DNA from: Isoetes taiwanensis
Taxonomy: Eukaryota; Streptophyta; Lycopodiopsida; Isoetales; Isoetaceae
Assembly: GCA_021234155.1 (NCBI GenBank)
Contig: JAJEKV010000401.1
Location: 172,180 to 236,179, forward strand
DNA: 64,000 nt
Direction of reading: 5' to 3'
Position 1 is the stretch's first letter. The number at the start of each line of letters is the position of its first letter. The notes under the pieces were generated by a model. That model had not been told where the DNA came from, made no database searches, and saw only the letters and a program-made list of their open reading frames with translations. Position numbers and translations under genes: made by a program. Below are positions 33,177-44,171 of the stretch, in pieces.

Positions 33177-34924
33177 TAGTTATATTAAAAAAAATTTTGG
33201 GCCCTTCGGGCCCTAACAAAAAAGCAAGGAAATAGAACAAAATAACAAGAATCCTCCTCTAGGCTGAGTTGAATGGCAATTCACCTAGTCTCTTGCTAAA
33301 TATAAAGGAAAAAAGGGAAAAACTATGATGATGTATAATAAAAGAGCAAGAAGAATAAATAAAGAACCGGCATAACCATTGTACTAGCAAATTTTTTTAG
33401 AAGATAACCGTTGTAGTAGCAAATACACTAAGATAAAAAATTGTACTCATGTTTATTTAACAACGTGAACTAGAAATAAAACTAAGAACATATAACATTG
33501 ATGTGCATCTCTAGTTTTGTATAAGGAGGTAAGACAACAATGGTATAGACAGCAAATGATAAACACATTTAACAAGGTCAACTTTTTACTAGATAAAGGA
33601 TTCCCAGAGCTCCAAAGTAATTGAGTAGCAAAGTATAAAGCGAAAAGGTGCCCACAGTTTGGAGACAAAAGTAAGTGTATTCTTTGGGGCCACTTTTGTT
33701 TGTTTCCTGAAGAGATCTTGGCTTTGTGATGGTCTTCCATATGCTGCACTGTGCCATAAACGAAGCCAAACGAAGCCTCTTTTTCATGAGATATTCTTTC
33801 CGAGAGCATGCAATCATATTCAAAGCATTTTTGAATATTTGCCCCTTTTAAACGGCCAAAGACCTCATCAAACTAGGGCGGAAGAATGTAAGAAGAGATT
33901 GATTCCGGAGAATCACCGCATAGAAACAAATGTGCTCACATGATAATGCCACCATCGATTAAGCTCAAAATGAAGCTAATAAATTATATTTTTACATGAA
34001 ACGGTTGAACAAATTTAAGACCAAGGGATTTCATATTGTTTGTGGATGAAACAAGTCATGCGACCATGAGCAAACGCTTAATAAGAACTTGAATTCGAAC
34101 CTTGAACTGGATCTCCCTCTTTGTATAAACCCTCTAGGCATAAACCTGATTTGCTTCACAAATTCATCTCGCTTCACAAATCGTCTGCTTGATCGCTTCA
34201 ATTTTATATCCAATCGATTTGTGTAAGCTTGCCATAAAAATACATGGCCAAAGGCGTTGAGCATACTATATGCTAAAGGTTTCACAAATGCCGAGATTCT
34301 TAGTGATAAAGAGCTTATGAAAAACCAAGAATCAACAATAAGTTCTTGCATTGCGTATGTGGTAATTTCCATGATTCGATTCCCCCGATTCGACTTCACA
34401 AATGCCGGCCGGGCCAGATGACCCAAAAAATAAAAACAAGGTCGATGATGTGGCAAATCTAAGAACCCTAAACTATGGGACGCGACTGCGTGGAGTAGAT
34501 CCGACCCGGATGGTCCCGATACACGCATCTTGATCTTTGCCCATTCGACTTCACAAATGCCGCTTGCGTTGTAAGTATGACCTAAAATAAAAACAAGATG
34601 TACCACGGAGTAGGTCCGACCAGATGGGCCCGATCAGTTCAGCAGTGATCTTTGCCCAATTTGCCCAATTCCGTTGCATGGCGATAAGCGCTTGCCCAAT
34701 TTGATGTCATATATGACACATAAAAAAAAAAACAAAAGGCATGCACCTAACGTAACCACAACCACACGATTTGCCCTCTTCTTTGAAATCAACGGCCAAA
34801 AAAAAGGTGCACTCTAGAAATACTATTTAGTACACCTAGATGAATACGACAACCAAATCATAGGAAAACCTTAGTAAAAATCGTACAAAAACACAAAAAA
34901 AAACCCCTGTTATTTTGCTACATA
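33177..34924. mobile_element. Rest of the insertion in 2OGD unit 4
   Basis: The dioxygenase resumes at 34925. The last ~190 bp resemble 31015-31206, the right end of the relative at 28728. The middle contains a 191-codon open stretch on the minus strand (34031-34606) without recognised domains, and a ~165-bp imperfect tandem repeat (34385-34660, repeating 'ttcgacttcacaaatgccg'). Confidence 0.5.
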
Positions 34925-35611
34925 TGGGCATGGTGGGTAGTAGTTGGCCCGCATGAGTAAGCATGTTATGCCGTAAGCATTCTTCATTGTTTGCTCATCC
35001 AATCCAAGTCCTTTGGTCATGAGCTTGAGGAGTTCATTTTCCAGGGATAGCAATCCATTCACGTAATTGGAGCTATGTTCCCTGTAGAACGATGGTGAGT
35101 CCAAGAGCTTTTCTTGTGACAAATAAATCAAACTTGATTGCTTATCGCAGTTCTTGAGGTTTGTCAGGCCACTTGAATGAGTCAACTTCGTTCTCCCCAA
35201 CTCACATTTGTAGATTGTCATGCCAATCTAGTCGCTTGTCCAAAAATAGTGTCATGTTGGTGCAATAGCAGATTGGATCAAACAATTGCTCTGTCCACAA
35301 CTTCATCTTCATCTCATCTGGGAACCTAAAGAATTCCAATACACTTTTTATGACACTCGCTATCTCCACCCCATGATTAGCCAACTGAATGATCAAAGCA
35401 TGAGTAATCAATATTAGAAAAATATATATGTAAAAGCTTTACAAAACATACATAGAACATCCCCGAGGTTGAGCAAGCATAGTGGAGGATGCATAATAGT
35501 GGGACTACTTGTTGACAACAGGAATGTTGCAATCCCAATGGCATCCTCATGAGGCATTAAGTACTTGCTGGAACTATATTCATGCTGGCATGCTCTATTA
35601 ATGCTTTGATC
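34925..35611 (-). pseudogene. 2OG-Fe(II) dioxygenase, unit 4: exons 3 (part), 2 and 1
   Basis: Continues the unit-4 gene: the NYYPPC motif at the 3' side, the helical region, exon 2 including the Asn-His-Gly segment, the intron and most of exon 1. Indels in exon 1 (around 35490-35530) break the frame. It stops at 35611 at a MULE-type insertion; the remaining exon 1 is at 36880-36935. Confidence 0.9.
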
Positions 35612-36879
35612 AGTGTTGGGGAAACTCTGGGGTAGAGGTAACTTTACGTTTTTAAATGCTACTTTACCGTCCTTTCTGGCATATCGTCGGATTGCCTTCT
35701 GCACAAAAAAAATGCCTTTTTCGGATATTAGCCGAGAAGGTTTTTTAGAATCTGAACTTATTAGCATGTCAGAGGCATCTGACACAACAGAGATTTAGGC
35801 AGTCCAAATCAATTGCAGAAAGTAATTGCATAATGCCGTCTCAGTGTGCGACCGCTTCTAACCCAATGCATACAATGGGAGGGCGGTTCTTATTTCTTGC
35901 AGCAGGCTTGGGCTTAGGCTTAAGCATTACTGGAATCATGGCTTACTTGTGCTCTTCTACTTCCAAGATATGGCGAAATCCAGCAGAGTCAGGTGCCCAT
36001 GGAAATTTGTTTCTTCATAATATGAGCAATTAGCATTGGATTTTCGGTTTTAGCATTGGGTTTTTCGGTTTTCTATCGGGATACTATGCGTGAAGATTGT
36101 AAGCAACTCCAGCTTTTGCCACGATCGCGCCAAGCAATAAGCGAAAGACCTGGGAGCTTGTAATATTGTGATGGATCGAGCGAATTAGGTATCAAATGCA
36201 TGGAGGTATGCAATGTCTGATAAATCGACTCTGGTGGTTCATGTGAGGTGAATCAGTTAATTTTTCTAGTGCATAAGGAAGAAAATTTTTTTCTATTTTT
36301 CTAGCTTTGCTAATAAAAAATAGGGTTTCTTGGGACTTTCTAGTTCCTTCTGAAGGAATAGATGAAGTTACTTATTGTAGGGTTAGCCCAAGTACAGGTA
36401 AACAGTTTGTTATTTTAAGCCATATTTCTTTAACATACATGCATCTCATATGGAGTTCCATTTTGTTGTGAGTATCCTTAAAGGATTATTTGTATGTGTC
36501 TCGATGTCACCTCACCCATGGAAGATTCATCAGCACGGAACTAAGAACAAAAAAAAAAACAAGGGTCTCCAAGGCCTGTCTGGTATCTTGTAGCATTTTG
36601 AATTTGGTTACAAAAAAAACAACGGTCTCCAAGGCATGTCTGGTATCTTGTAGCATTTTGAATTTGGTTTTAATATATTATAGCATAAAGTATTGGATGC
36701 TTGGTTGAAAGTGGTAATGAATTGGTTGTAATAAGCTTTAAATTCTCTGTGTCTTTCTGAAAAGGGATCATTGTGAGTTTTGCTTGCAGGAACGATCCGA
36801 TTCAAGATAAAAAATTCCAATTGGATGAGGAAACTACAGGAAAATTTCCGATGGGGGCCAAAAGGTTTCCCCAATGGTG
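35612..36879. mobile_element. MULE-type insertion in exon 1 of unit 4
   Basis: A perfect 9-bp target duplication GCTTTGATC flanks it (35603-35611 and 36880-36888). Unit 3 (around 27840) provides the empty site. The ends are inverted around TTGGGGAAAC. The interior has a 66-codon open stretch with a hydrophobic segment (35833-36033) and a ~62-bp tandem duplication (36555-36670, 'tggtatcttgtagcatttt' twice). No transposase. Confidence 0.8.
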
Positions 36880-37417
36880 GCTTTGATCCCTTTGAACTTT
36901 GAGGCCAAAGGATCATAAGCCTCATTTTCATATTTATCACGTTAGGTAAGACAGCGAGGTCTGACAGGGACACTTTTAACAAAACGTGGGAGAAATGGAC
37001 GAGGCTAAGAATGTTAGCAACCAAGCCTTAAATTTATGTAAGTGCCGTTGAAGTGAATGTTAAATTGAAAATGAAGTGCCATTCAACTGCGAACAGTAAT
37101 AATGACGGCATGTTCGTTTTAAGGCCAAATATTCTAATGGAAGGGGTGCCTGCCATGCGATGCGAACGGTAAAAATGACGACAGGTTTATTCTAGACTTT
37201 ATTTTTTAATGTACCGCGAGAAACAGTTACCGTAGTAGGCTATCACAACATATATAATTGAGTTTCTAATTTTCCATTTTTGTTAGACTTTGCTATATTT
37301 CTGACTTTGCTATATTAGGTGAGATAGATAGATAGATTAGATAACAAGGGTGAGTGGCTACTATCAGAAATCAGATGCGGGAGAGGGTCTTTGAGTGAAC
37401 AGAAAGCGAAATTCAGC
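36880..37417. promoter_or_regulatory. Remaining exon 1 of unit 4 and intergenic region to the MFS gene
   Basis: 36880-36935 is the 5' piece of 2OGD exon 1 without a start codon. Then comes the conserved intergenic block ('gttaggtaagacagc', 'aaccaagccttaaattta') and the MFS leader with a GATA repeat at about 37325-37340. It is the best candidate for a promoter of the intact MFS gene. No unambiguous TATA box. Confidence 0.45.
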
Positions 37418-39100
37418 ATGGTGCTTACAAGATGGATGGTCACTCTGGCGAGCTTCTATATAATGGTGGCATCATGCGGCTCGCTAAACACCTTCAGTCT
37501 CTTCTCGCAAAGCATCAGAGAGAAGCTGGGGTATAACCAGGAATCTATAAACACAATAGGATTCTTCAAGGAAACGGGGACCTCAGTGGGAATCATAGTG
37601 GGTGTGATCTACAATCTGTTGGGACCTAGGGCAGTGCTGTTTCTGAGCTCAATTCTGAATCTCTTCTCATTTTCGATAACGTGGCTGTTCCTGACGAGCA
37701 GATTAGCGGTTCCGCCGGTGTGGGTGTTCTCGTGCTGCATATGCCTTGTGGGTGCATCTGCAGCCTTCACAATTACTGCAGTGCTAGTGGCCTCTGCGCA
37801 CAATTTTGCGAGCAATCAGGGCACCATCCTCAGCCTGCTGGACAGCACCAATGGCCTCGCAGTAGGGATCTTCACGCTCGCATTCCAGTCGTTCTATTCC
37901 GGCGAAGTCAGCTCCTTCGTCTTCATGCTCGGCTGGCTGCCTTCGGCTGTCATGTTTGTGCTTCTGCTTATGGTGAAGCAGCTCCCTGATCACCACGCAT
38001 CAAACCCCCAAAACGATCTCAAAAACATGTACTGGCTCCTTTCCATCACTGTCGTCCTCGCCTTCTACCTTATGACCATTATCCTGTTCCAGCTCAAGCT
38101 CTCCATCCATGCCCTGCGGCTGTCCTTCGCCGGTTCTATGCTCCTCCTCTTCCTCCCCATTCCGATCATCCTGTATTCTGAGCACACCTCTTCATTTCCT
38201 GAAGTAGGACTCACAGACGAAATCTGGAAAAACGGAGAAATTGAGCCTCTCATCAGCTGTGAAGAAAAGGCCCAGGGAGAACTAGAAGAGTCTGGTATCA
38301 AATACGGGGATCACTACACAATCGCCCAAGCACTCTGCAGCATGGATCTGTGGCTCATCATCATTGCCACAACCTGCGGAATTGGAGCAGCTATGACGGT
38401 GATCAACAACATGGGCCAAATCGGTTTGTCACTGGGCTACACCACAACACAAACCAATACTTTTGTAGCATTGCTAAGCATCTGGGACTACCTGGGGGGC
38501 GTTGCCACCGGGGCCTTGTCCGATATACTACTGCGGAAATATGGCGTGCCAAGGCCATTCTTCTTTGCGTTATCTCTGGGCATCATCTCAGCAGGGAACC
38601 TGGTCCTCGGCCTCAATTTCATGCCACAAACTCTGCTCCTCGGTTCCGTGCTCATTGGTCTCAGCTTGGGAGGCCAGTGGGCAGTGCTCTTCACCATTAT
38701 TGCTGAAATTTTTGGACTGGATAATTATGCAACCCTGCAAAACATTCCAACCATTGCAAAGGGTGTGGGTATGTACCTGCTGTCTGTTAAGCTTGCTGGA
38801 TTGTTGTATGATAAAGAGGCTCATGAAGCTAACGGGATGTGTGTTGGCACCCATTGCTTCCGCAGCACATTCTTGGTCATGTCTGGAGCTTGTATGTTCG
38901 GATGCCTAGCCAGCGCCATAGGGGAGACCGGCCATGTTTTGCGCAGGGCCCTAAACAGGATGCGCAGGAGCCCTGCGTTCACGACATGGATGCCCTTCAT
39001 TTCCGCATCAGCGTTCGACCATTTCCGCATCAGCGTTCGACCATTTGCGCACCTCGTTCCAGCCATAGCACAAGCCCGCCATAGCACAACCCCGCCATAA
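37418..39100 (+). CDS. Nodulin-like / NFD4-type MFS transporter with a transposon-encoded tail
   Basis: Single-exon frame of 560 codons, started at the ATG at 37418 because family members begin just before the Arg-Trp that opens helix 1; upstream codons lack an ATG. The N-terminal nodulin-like domain shows 'GYNQESINTIGFFKETG' at about residues 43-59, and there is a hydrophilic central loop (about residues 252-290) between two six-helix bundles. Role: membrane carrier of unknown substrate; plant relatives are poorly characterised. Residues 1-501 are family sequence. Residues 502-560 come from a transposon inserted in the twelfth-helix/C-terminal region (38921-39746), so the normal cytoplasmic tail is replaced. 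It lies divergent from the broken dioxygenase unit 4. Expression and function are uncertain; the long clean frame among decayed paralogues suggests recent selection. Confidence 0.85.
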   Translation: MVLTRWMVTLASFYIMVASCGSLNTFSLFSQSIREKLGYNQESINTIGFFKETGTSVGIIVGVIYNLLGPRAVLFLSSILNLFSFSITWLFLTSRLAVPPVWVFSCCICLVGASAAFTITAVLVASAHNFASNQGTILSLLDSTNGLAVGIFTLAFQSFYSGEVSSFVFMLGWLPSAVMFVLLLMVKQLPDHHASNPQNDLKNMYWLLSITVVLAFYLMTIILFQLKLSIHALRLSFAGSMLLLFLPIPIILYSEHTSSFPEVGLTDEIWKNGEIEPLISCEEKAQGELEESGIKYGDHYTIAQALCSMDLWLIIIATTCGIGAAMTVINNMGQIGLSLGYTTTQTNTFVALLSIWDYLGGVATGALSDILLRKYGVPRPFFFALSLGIISAGNLVLGLNFMPQTLLLGSVLIGLSLGGQWAVLFTIIAEIFGLDNYATLQNIPTIAKGVGMYLLSVKLAGLLYDKEAHEANGMCVGTHCFRSTFLVMSGACMFGCLASAIGETGHVLRRALNRMRRSPAFTTWMPFISASAFDHFRISVRPFAHLVPAIAQARHSTTPP

Positions 39101-39746
39101 TTTTGTCTTAAACAAGATTGAACGCCCAAGATGGCCACCACCTTTGTCTATTGCAAAATAGCACATTTTCAGAAACTTGTATGCCAAGACTGCTAAATTG
39201 TTGCTGAATTGTTGCTAAATTGTTGCTGAAACTTGTATGCCAAGACTGCTAAATTGTTGTTGTTAAATTGTTGCTGAATTGTTGTTTGATTCTTAGGTGT
39301 GAATGCATTCTGTCCTTTTCTTAGCAAGATGTATGCAAAAGGTTGATATTCAGATGCGCAAATTGAGATATGCATGTGCGCAGTTTGTAGCAGGATAAGA
39401 CATAATTGTTTGTTAATAGGTGAGCAAATGATGGTGGGTTTGAGAGCAGTAATGTTGTTTGTCGCGCAATTGATGGGAGTTTCATGCGCAATAGATGGGA
39501 GTTTTATGCGCAATGCAAAGGCGCAATTGATGGGTCGTGGGTGCGTAACGTGGTTCTCGAGACCCCACTCGTGTTTTGAGCAAATGTAACTTGCAAGTGG
39601 CTAATCAGACCCTAAACCGCATCTATTTGTAGCTTAGATTTCGAGGCTTTTCGGATGAACTATTTCTTGTGGCAAAATTCCACACCTCGTGCCCCAAAAT
39701 TGCGCTTTTGCCTTTAATAGCGAAAAAAAACATGGCCTCTGCCTCC
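38921..39746. mobile_element. 826-bp TIR element in the 3' coding end of the MFS gene
   Basis: Inverted ends share GGCCATGTTTT (38930-38940 against 39727-39737), 15 of the outer 20 positions matching. TA is duplicated at 38919-38920 and 39747-39748. Pseudogene copies show single-TA empty sites at 22904 and 58164. The interior has 22-bp repeats of 'catttccgcatcagcgttcg' type (38997-39041) and a TGCTAAATTGTTG minisatellite (39188-39286). No transposase. The TA duplication points to Tc1/mariner-like or similar elements; the ends do not look like classic Stowaway. Confidence 0.8.
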
Positions 39747-39937
39747 TACTCACCCTCCGACAGCCCAAGTTTTACAAGAATGTGGTCGATGCTCCTGCGT
39801 CTAATTCTCGACATCACTCCCGTGATCTAAGAGCAAAATCCTTGCGACTTTGGGCCGATTCAATCGCTGCCAAATTCAACCTTATGTCGTGGCTTTCGAC
39901 ACAATGTAGAATACTTATTATATTTTCCTTTTTGTGA
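39747..39937 (+). pseudogene. Displaced original C-terminal end of the MFS gene
   Basis: Directly after the transposon the sequence reads 'LTLRQPKFYKNVVDA', the basic KFYK-type end expected after the last helix of this family. Its frame matches codon 501 once the insert and one TA are removed. A stop follows at 39935-39937. Homologous tails occur in remnants 1b and 4b. Confidence 0.8.
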
Positions 39938-40396
39938 TTTTTCCTTACCAAATGTCCAAGATCCGGTGGAAGTTGCTACTTACACCGAGCTTTGGGCGAT
40001 TCAACCTTTCTCTCGTGCTTTGCTCAAACATGTAGAAGAATCTTAGAACAAAATGTGATTTTGTGTCGAAAACGAGTAGAAGTTTTTGCGTTCGCGATGT
40101 CTATCTAATGTTCTTGCATGCCTTGATGCGTCTGTTGCATCCGGACCAAATCCCTCTCATTATTTTCTTGCTTTGTTATCTAACGCTTTGATGCTGCTGT
40201 GGTGTTTGATTGATGGGCCTCTGCCGACTCTGTTATGGCCCCGTTATGTTCGGTTGTTGCCCTTTGCGCAAGCCTGTGAAATTGCCTCCTGTTCCTTGTT
40301 CCCGATATAGGTTTTCCTTTGCACTTCTTTGTCCCCGATAAGTTTTCTCGCTTGCTTGGTTTGGCAGGGTCGGCATGGTTTTTAATTTGGGCCTTA
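39938..40396. other. 3' flank of the MFS gene
   Basis: Homologous up to about 40230 to 23060-23300 and 58310-58570. The rest is unassigned. Confidence 0.5.
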
Positions 40397-41204
40397 GGCC
40401 CTTTTTCCATGACACTAATGTCTTATATTTATGGAGATATGATTGGGCCACATAAGCATATAAGACATGGTGGTTTTTCCACTAACACTTTTAAGACATG
40501 CCGCATATCACATCCGTACAACATCCGTACAACATGGGAGTCTTATTTTCTTCCGGGGGACCCGTATACTTAGGATGTCCCAAAAATGGAGCGGGAGAAG
40601 AAACGCTGCTGCACTCGCCCAGAACGACTGGAACTTTTTGGAATCTCCCAGAACTGCTGGAATCGAAGCATCACTGGAATCGGCTGAACTCCAAACACCA
40701 AATAGGTAGAAGAACATGTCGCTGGGTGTTTGATTTTCCATATCGAATTACAGGTTAGGGCAAAATTTCCAATTGCTTGTGATTTGGCAAAGCCGCAGTC
40801 GGATTGCCACAGTGGATGGGCCGCTTTCGAATTTTTTTTGGGATTTCTTCGCGCCAACTCGAATCTTCAGAAGGTAAATGATATTTTGTTGCACTATCTC
40901 TATACATACTAGCGAATCTTCAGGAAAGTTGGCTTTACATCCATACATACCGATTGGTATTTGCCGGGCCGTGAGCGTCATGATATCTTTCGCAGGTTTA
41001 ACACTCACCGCCGAAATGACAACGATGATGAGACTTGATCATGGTCTGCCCCCAAACTCTCTGCCACTTCTACACATTGGGATGCTACAAGAGAAGCTGC
41101 AGTTGCGGAGGCAACAGCTGCTATTGCTGCAGCAACTCCTGCAATGGATACAGCTGCATGAACCTGGGCATTGTGAGCTGTGATTCATTGAACTTGAGCT
41201 TTGC

Positions 41205-41287
41205 CTGTGCAGATCTATCTGCCTTGAAATTTCAAAGTCAATGGCACGTTGCATGGCAGAAAAGGAATTCATATTCTTGATTTCTAC
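41205..41287 (-). pseudogene. gatB: GatB-type amidotransferase exon fragment (downstream)
   Basis: After an AG acceptor (TTGAACAG) the stretch reads '[20 protein letters not shown]', the strongly conserved core of glutamyl-tRNA(Gln) amidotransferase subunit B. It is followed by 'SRQ' and then non-matching sequence. In an intact gene about 50 residues, including the 'GNMQEGSLRCDVN' region, separate it from the other fragment; that part was not found, so this is not a working gene. Confidence 0.8.
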
Positions 41288-41901
41288 CTGTTCAAGAAAA
41301 CTAATTGTTACATCTCGTTCAAAGAAGCATAGATTAATAATTTCATGTCAAAGAGTAATACCATGGGACAAGAGTGCCTACAGTTTACAATTCCATAAAT
41401 TAAACTGAATAAACCTTGGTTACAGCTGTGAGGAGTGTCAAATTTGGAATGGAAGAACAGGGATCCACAGTGCAGAAGCCATATAGTGGAGTGGTGTTGT
41501 TCTCCCATGGAAATAATTATGTGGAAGTGGCTCCTTGTTGCTTTTAAAGGACAATCCCTGTCTTCGTAGGAGGATTCGTTATGCTTACTATGCCATGCTT
41601 ATTTCACATCACTCCAAGGTCCTGTGATGTCGTTTGGTTGAGGCAGCATTGCAAATATGGCATCAATCTAAAAGAATGTTTTGAAACTAGAAAGATATTA
41701 CACTTTGGACCTTAGCAATCCCTCCTAGCAGGAAGAATGGATGAGAAAGACTTGTTTACATGTTAGAGGACATCGAAGCATAGAGAGTTTGCAGGACTGC
41801 TGCTGTAAAACAGAGATATGGCAGCCTTCTTAATATCTTGCTTAGTTTCCAATTTTATATCCCAGGCATTTCCCAAATTCTAGAAGGAGCAGTTCACAGA
41901 C

Positions 41902-41966
41902 CCATTACGCATGTCAGGTTCAGACACGATCTCAAGAAGTGGAACTCCTGCTCTATTCATGTCCAC
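41902..41966 (-). pseudogene. gatB: GatB-type amidotransferase exon fragment (upstream)
   Basis: Bounded by an acceptor (CCTTCAG) and a donor-like GTCTGT, the stretch reads '[16 protein letters not shown]', a signature of GatB in bacteria and plant organelles, where the enzyme converts mischarged Glu-tRNA(Gln) to Gln-tRNA(Gln). It is in the same orientation and order as the fragment at 41205-41287. Confidence 0.82.
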
Positions 41967-42359
41967 CTGAAGGATTTCACATGTTTAGCAAAAACTGGCA
42001 GAACAAGAAGACTATAGCCACTATATTTTCTTGCATACTGACTATTTCTACCTGCGAATCTGTTATTAATCGTACAAACCATAGATGAAGATCAAACTAG
42101 AGAAGTCTGATCATCCATGCAGATTTGAAGGAGGCCAAGTTTTCAAGGTAAATTTCTGGAGAAAAGAGTTGGAGCATTTTTGTGTAGTGGAAAATTGTGA
42201 AAATAAGACATGTCTTATATCAATAAGACGTGTCTTATATTAATGTAATGGAAAATTGTTTTTTTTAAGACATGTCTTAAGTATGACGTGGAGCCCAAAA
42301 GGGTGTCTTATAATAATATGACAGCCATAAAATAAGACTGCCATGGAAAAAGGGCCTTA

Positions 42360-44171
42360 AAAGGGATTACTCAATCAGGGTTCGAAATTAGAAACTCCCT
42401 CTACTAGTGAAAATGCCTCCTAATATTTAAGAGTACCTGATTATAATTTTTCCAACCAGCAAATCTTGTAACTAGTTAAAACTATCCTTAAACCAAAAAA
42501 TTAGACCACAATACGAACAAAGTAACAAAAGTCTAAAATGTATTACAAAATGGCATAGCAAAGTTATTACAATCCACGAAAATTTCCTTTCAAAAAGTCC
42601 ACGAAGCTAAATAGCGACTTGGCTATCCACATTAGATAATACAACCACGATTCTCAGCCTTATTTTCCACTCTTCTATGCTTTATGTGAAGTCAAAGTCT
42701 CTTGCACGAGGAGGCCCATTTACAACAATAGAGAGACATGTGCTTAAACTGCAATCACCTAGTAATGATTGCTATCTACTTTTTACACTAGTTCTATGGC
42801 TAAAAATACTCTCGCAAAGTGCATTACTTTCACATTAAACTGAACCAATTTGAAGTAGGATCAAGATATTTCTGTAACGCATTTCATTTGCTGGACTTGA
42901 AGCAATTATTGAACACACTTCATCCAAATTCTTATCCAATTAGATGAAGCATGAAGTTTGTAATCAGAATACTCACGTCTCAAATCATCTCCATTGATTA
43001 AAGGTGTCGTCATTTCTGCCAGTCATTTCACCTTCTTTGGCATACACACAGACACTTATATTTCAGTTGAATATTTCGTGAATGGACTCATAGGCTACTA
43101 TCCAAGATTCGCTCCAAGTAATAGAATCTCGCAGTTAGAAAGGAAAAATACAAGGATATGCATTAATAAATCGAAAGAAACATGCAAGGAGATGGATTTG
43201 AACAAAGAGATCAGAAAATTTAAAACGTAAAACAACTAAACTAAGTTAGAATCTTACTGTAGTTCTGTTTCCAGTGCCACCAACAACATGAATTGCCCCA
43301 AAACATAGCCCACTCCAAGTTTTTCTGCTCTCTCTCTCTATTTTTTATTCTAGTCTAAGTATTTGGTTGCTTCAGTGAGTCTAATGGCTACAATGACCAG
43401 AATCAAAAGCAGAGACAAAGAGAAGAGGAAATCCGCGCCATTTTGCTGCCATCCTTAAATGCTTGCCTTAGAAGTTGGACGGAAGATGAAATCGAAGCTT
43501 GCTGCCTGTGTTCTGTCTGTAACTTCGAGTTAAAGAGGAGCGGCGAAACGAAAATGGGTGGCTCCTTTTCCTTACCCTGAAAATGAGAAAACCTAACCTA
43601 ACTAAAGCAAAGGAAAAAAGGAATGGCTAACCCTGAGTCTTACCTAAACCCTAACGAATCAAAAATAAAAAAATGCCTATTGGAGGGGATGTTAACAATT
43701 GGTTAGCTGGCCCCCTTTTTTTTTTCTTAGGAAGCGGGTTTCGATAAAATAAAAATTTGTTGGAATTTTTTTATTTTGACCGAAAATTTCAGGGACGAAC
43801 CTCCCCAATTTTGAACCTTGCTCAACTACTGATTTGCAATGATATATGCCCAGCATGTGGCAAAAGGCCTTGGACCCTTTTAGGCCATAATACGATTGCA
43901 TATTAAACGAGAACAAATCATCTAAATCGCAGCAAAAGGAATATTCCTTAAAGATTCACTTTTTTCTTTTCAAAAGAAGAGCTAAATTGAGGGGTTAAAA
44001 AAAAGGGACATGAAATCAGATTTTGCCCCCCCCAAAAAAAAAAAAAAAAAAAAAAATAGCTATTTTTTTTGTGCGAACAGAGAATTGACTGTGCCAAAGT
44101 GACACTTTTGCAACCAATTAGAATTTTCCTGAAGCATGTTTTTAAAGAGAACTCCTGTTTTAAAAGAACAC
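42360..44171. other. Unassigned sequence left of the LINE
   Basis: No gene recognised. A possible first exon on the minus strand around 43380-43460 starts 'MAAKWRGFPLLFVSAFDSG' after a leader-like stretch, but it stops within 25 codons. An A run lies at 44035-44058. Confidence 0.35.

Larger units (their letters stand above)
40397..42356. mobile_element. Harbinger-like TIR element carrying GatB exons
   Basis: Ends are inverted GGCCCTTTTTCCATG (40397-40411) and its complement (42342-42356), flanked by the 3-bp target duplication TTA (40394-40396 and 42357-42359), as in PIF/Harbinger. Subterminal AAGACATGTCTTA palindromes occur at both ends (40425-40500 and 42205-42285). No transposase was seen. 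Two exon-like pieces of a GatB gene are inside on the minus strand, so this looks like a gene-fragment-carrying non-autonomous element. Confidence 0.7.

Noticed and set aside
34031-34606. 191-codon minus-strand frame as a gene
   Set aside because: No recognisable domain, lies in a composite insertion with tandem repeats, no splice or promoter context.
37391-37417. An upstream start for the MFS protein at 37391
   Set aside because: The codon there is TTG; the ATG at 37418 fits the family N-terminus.
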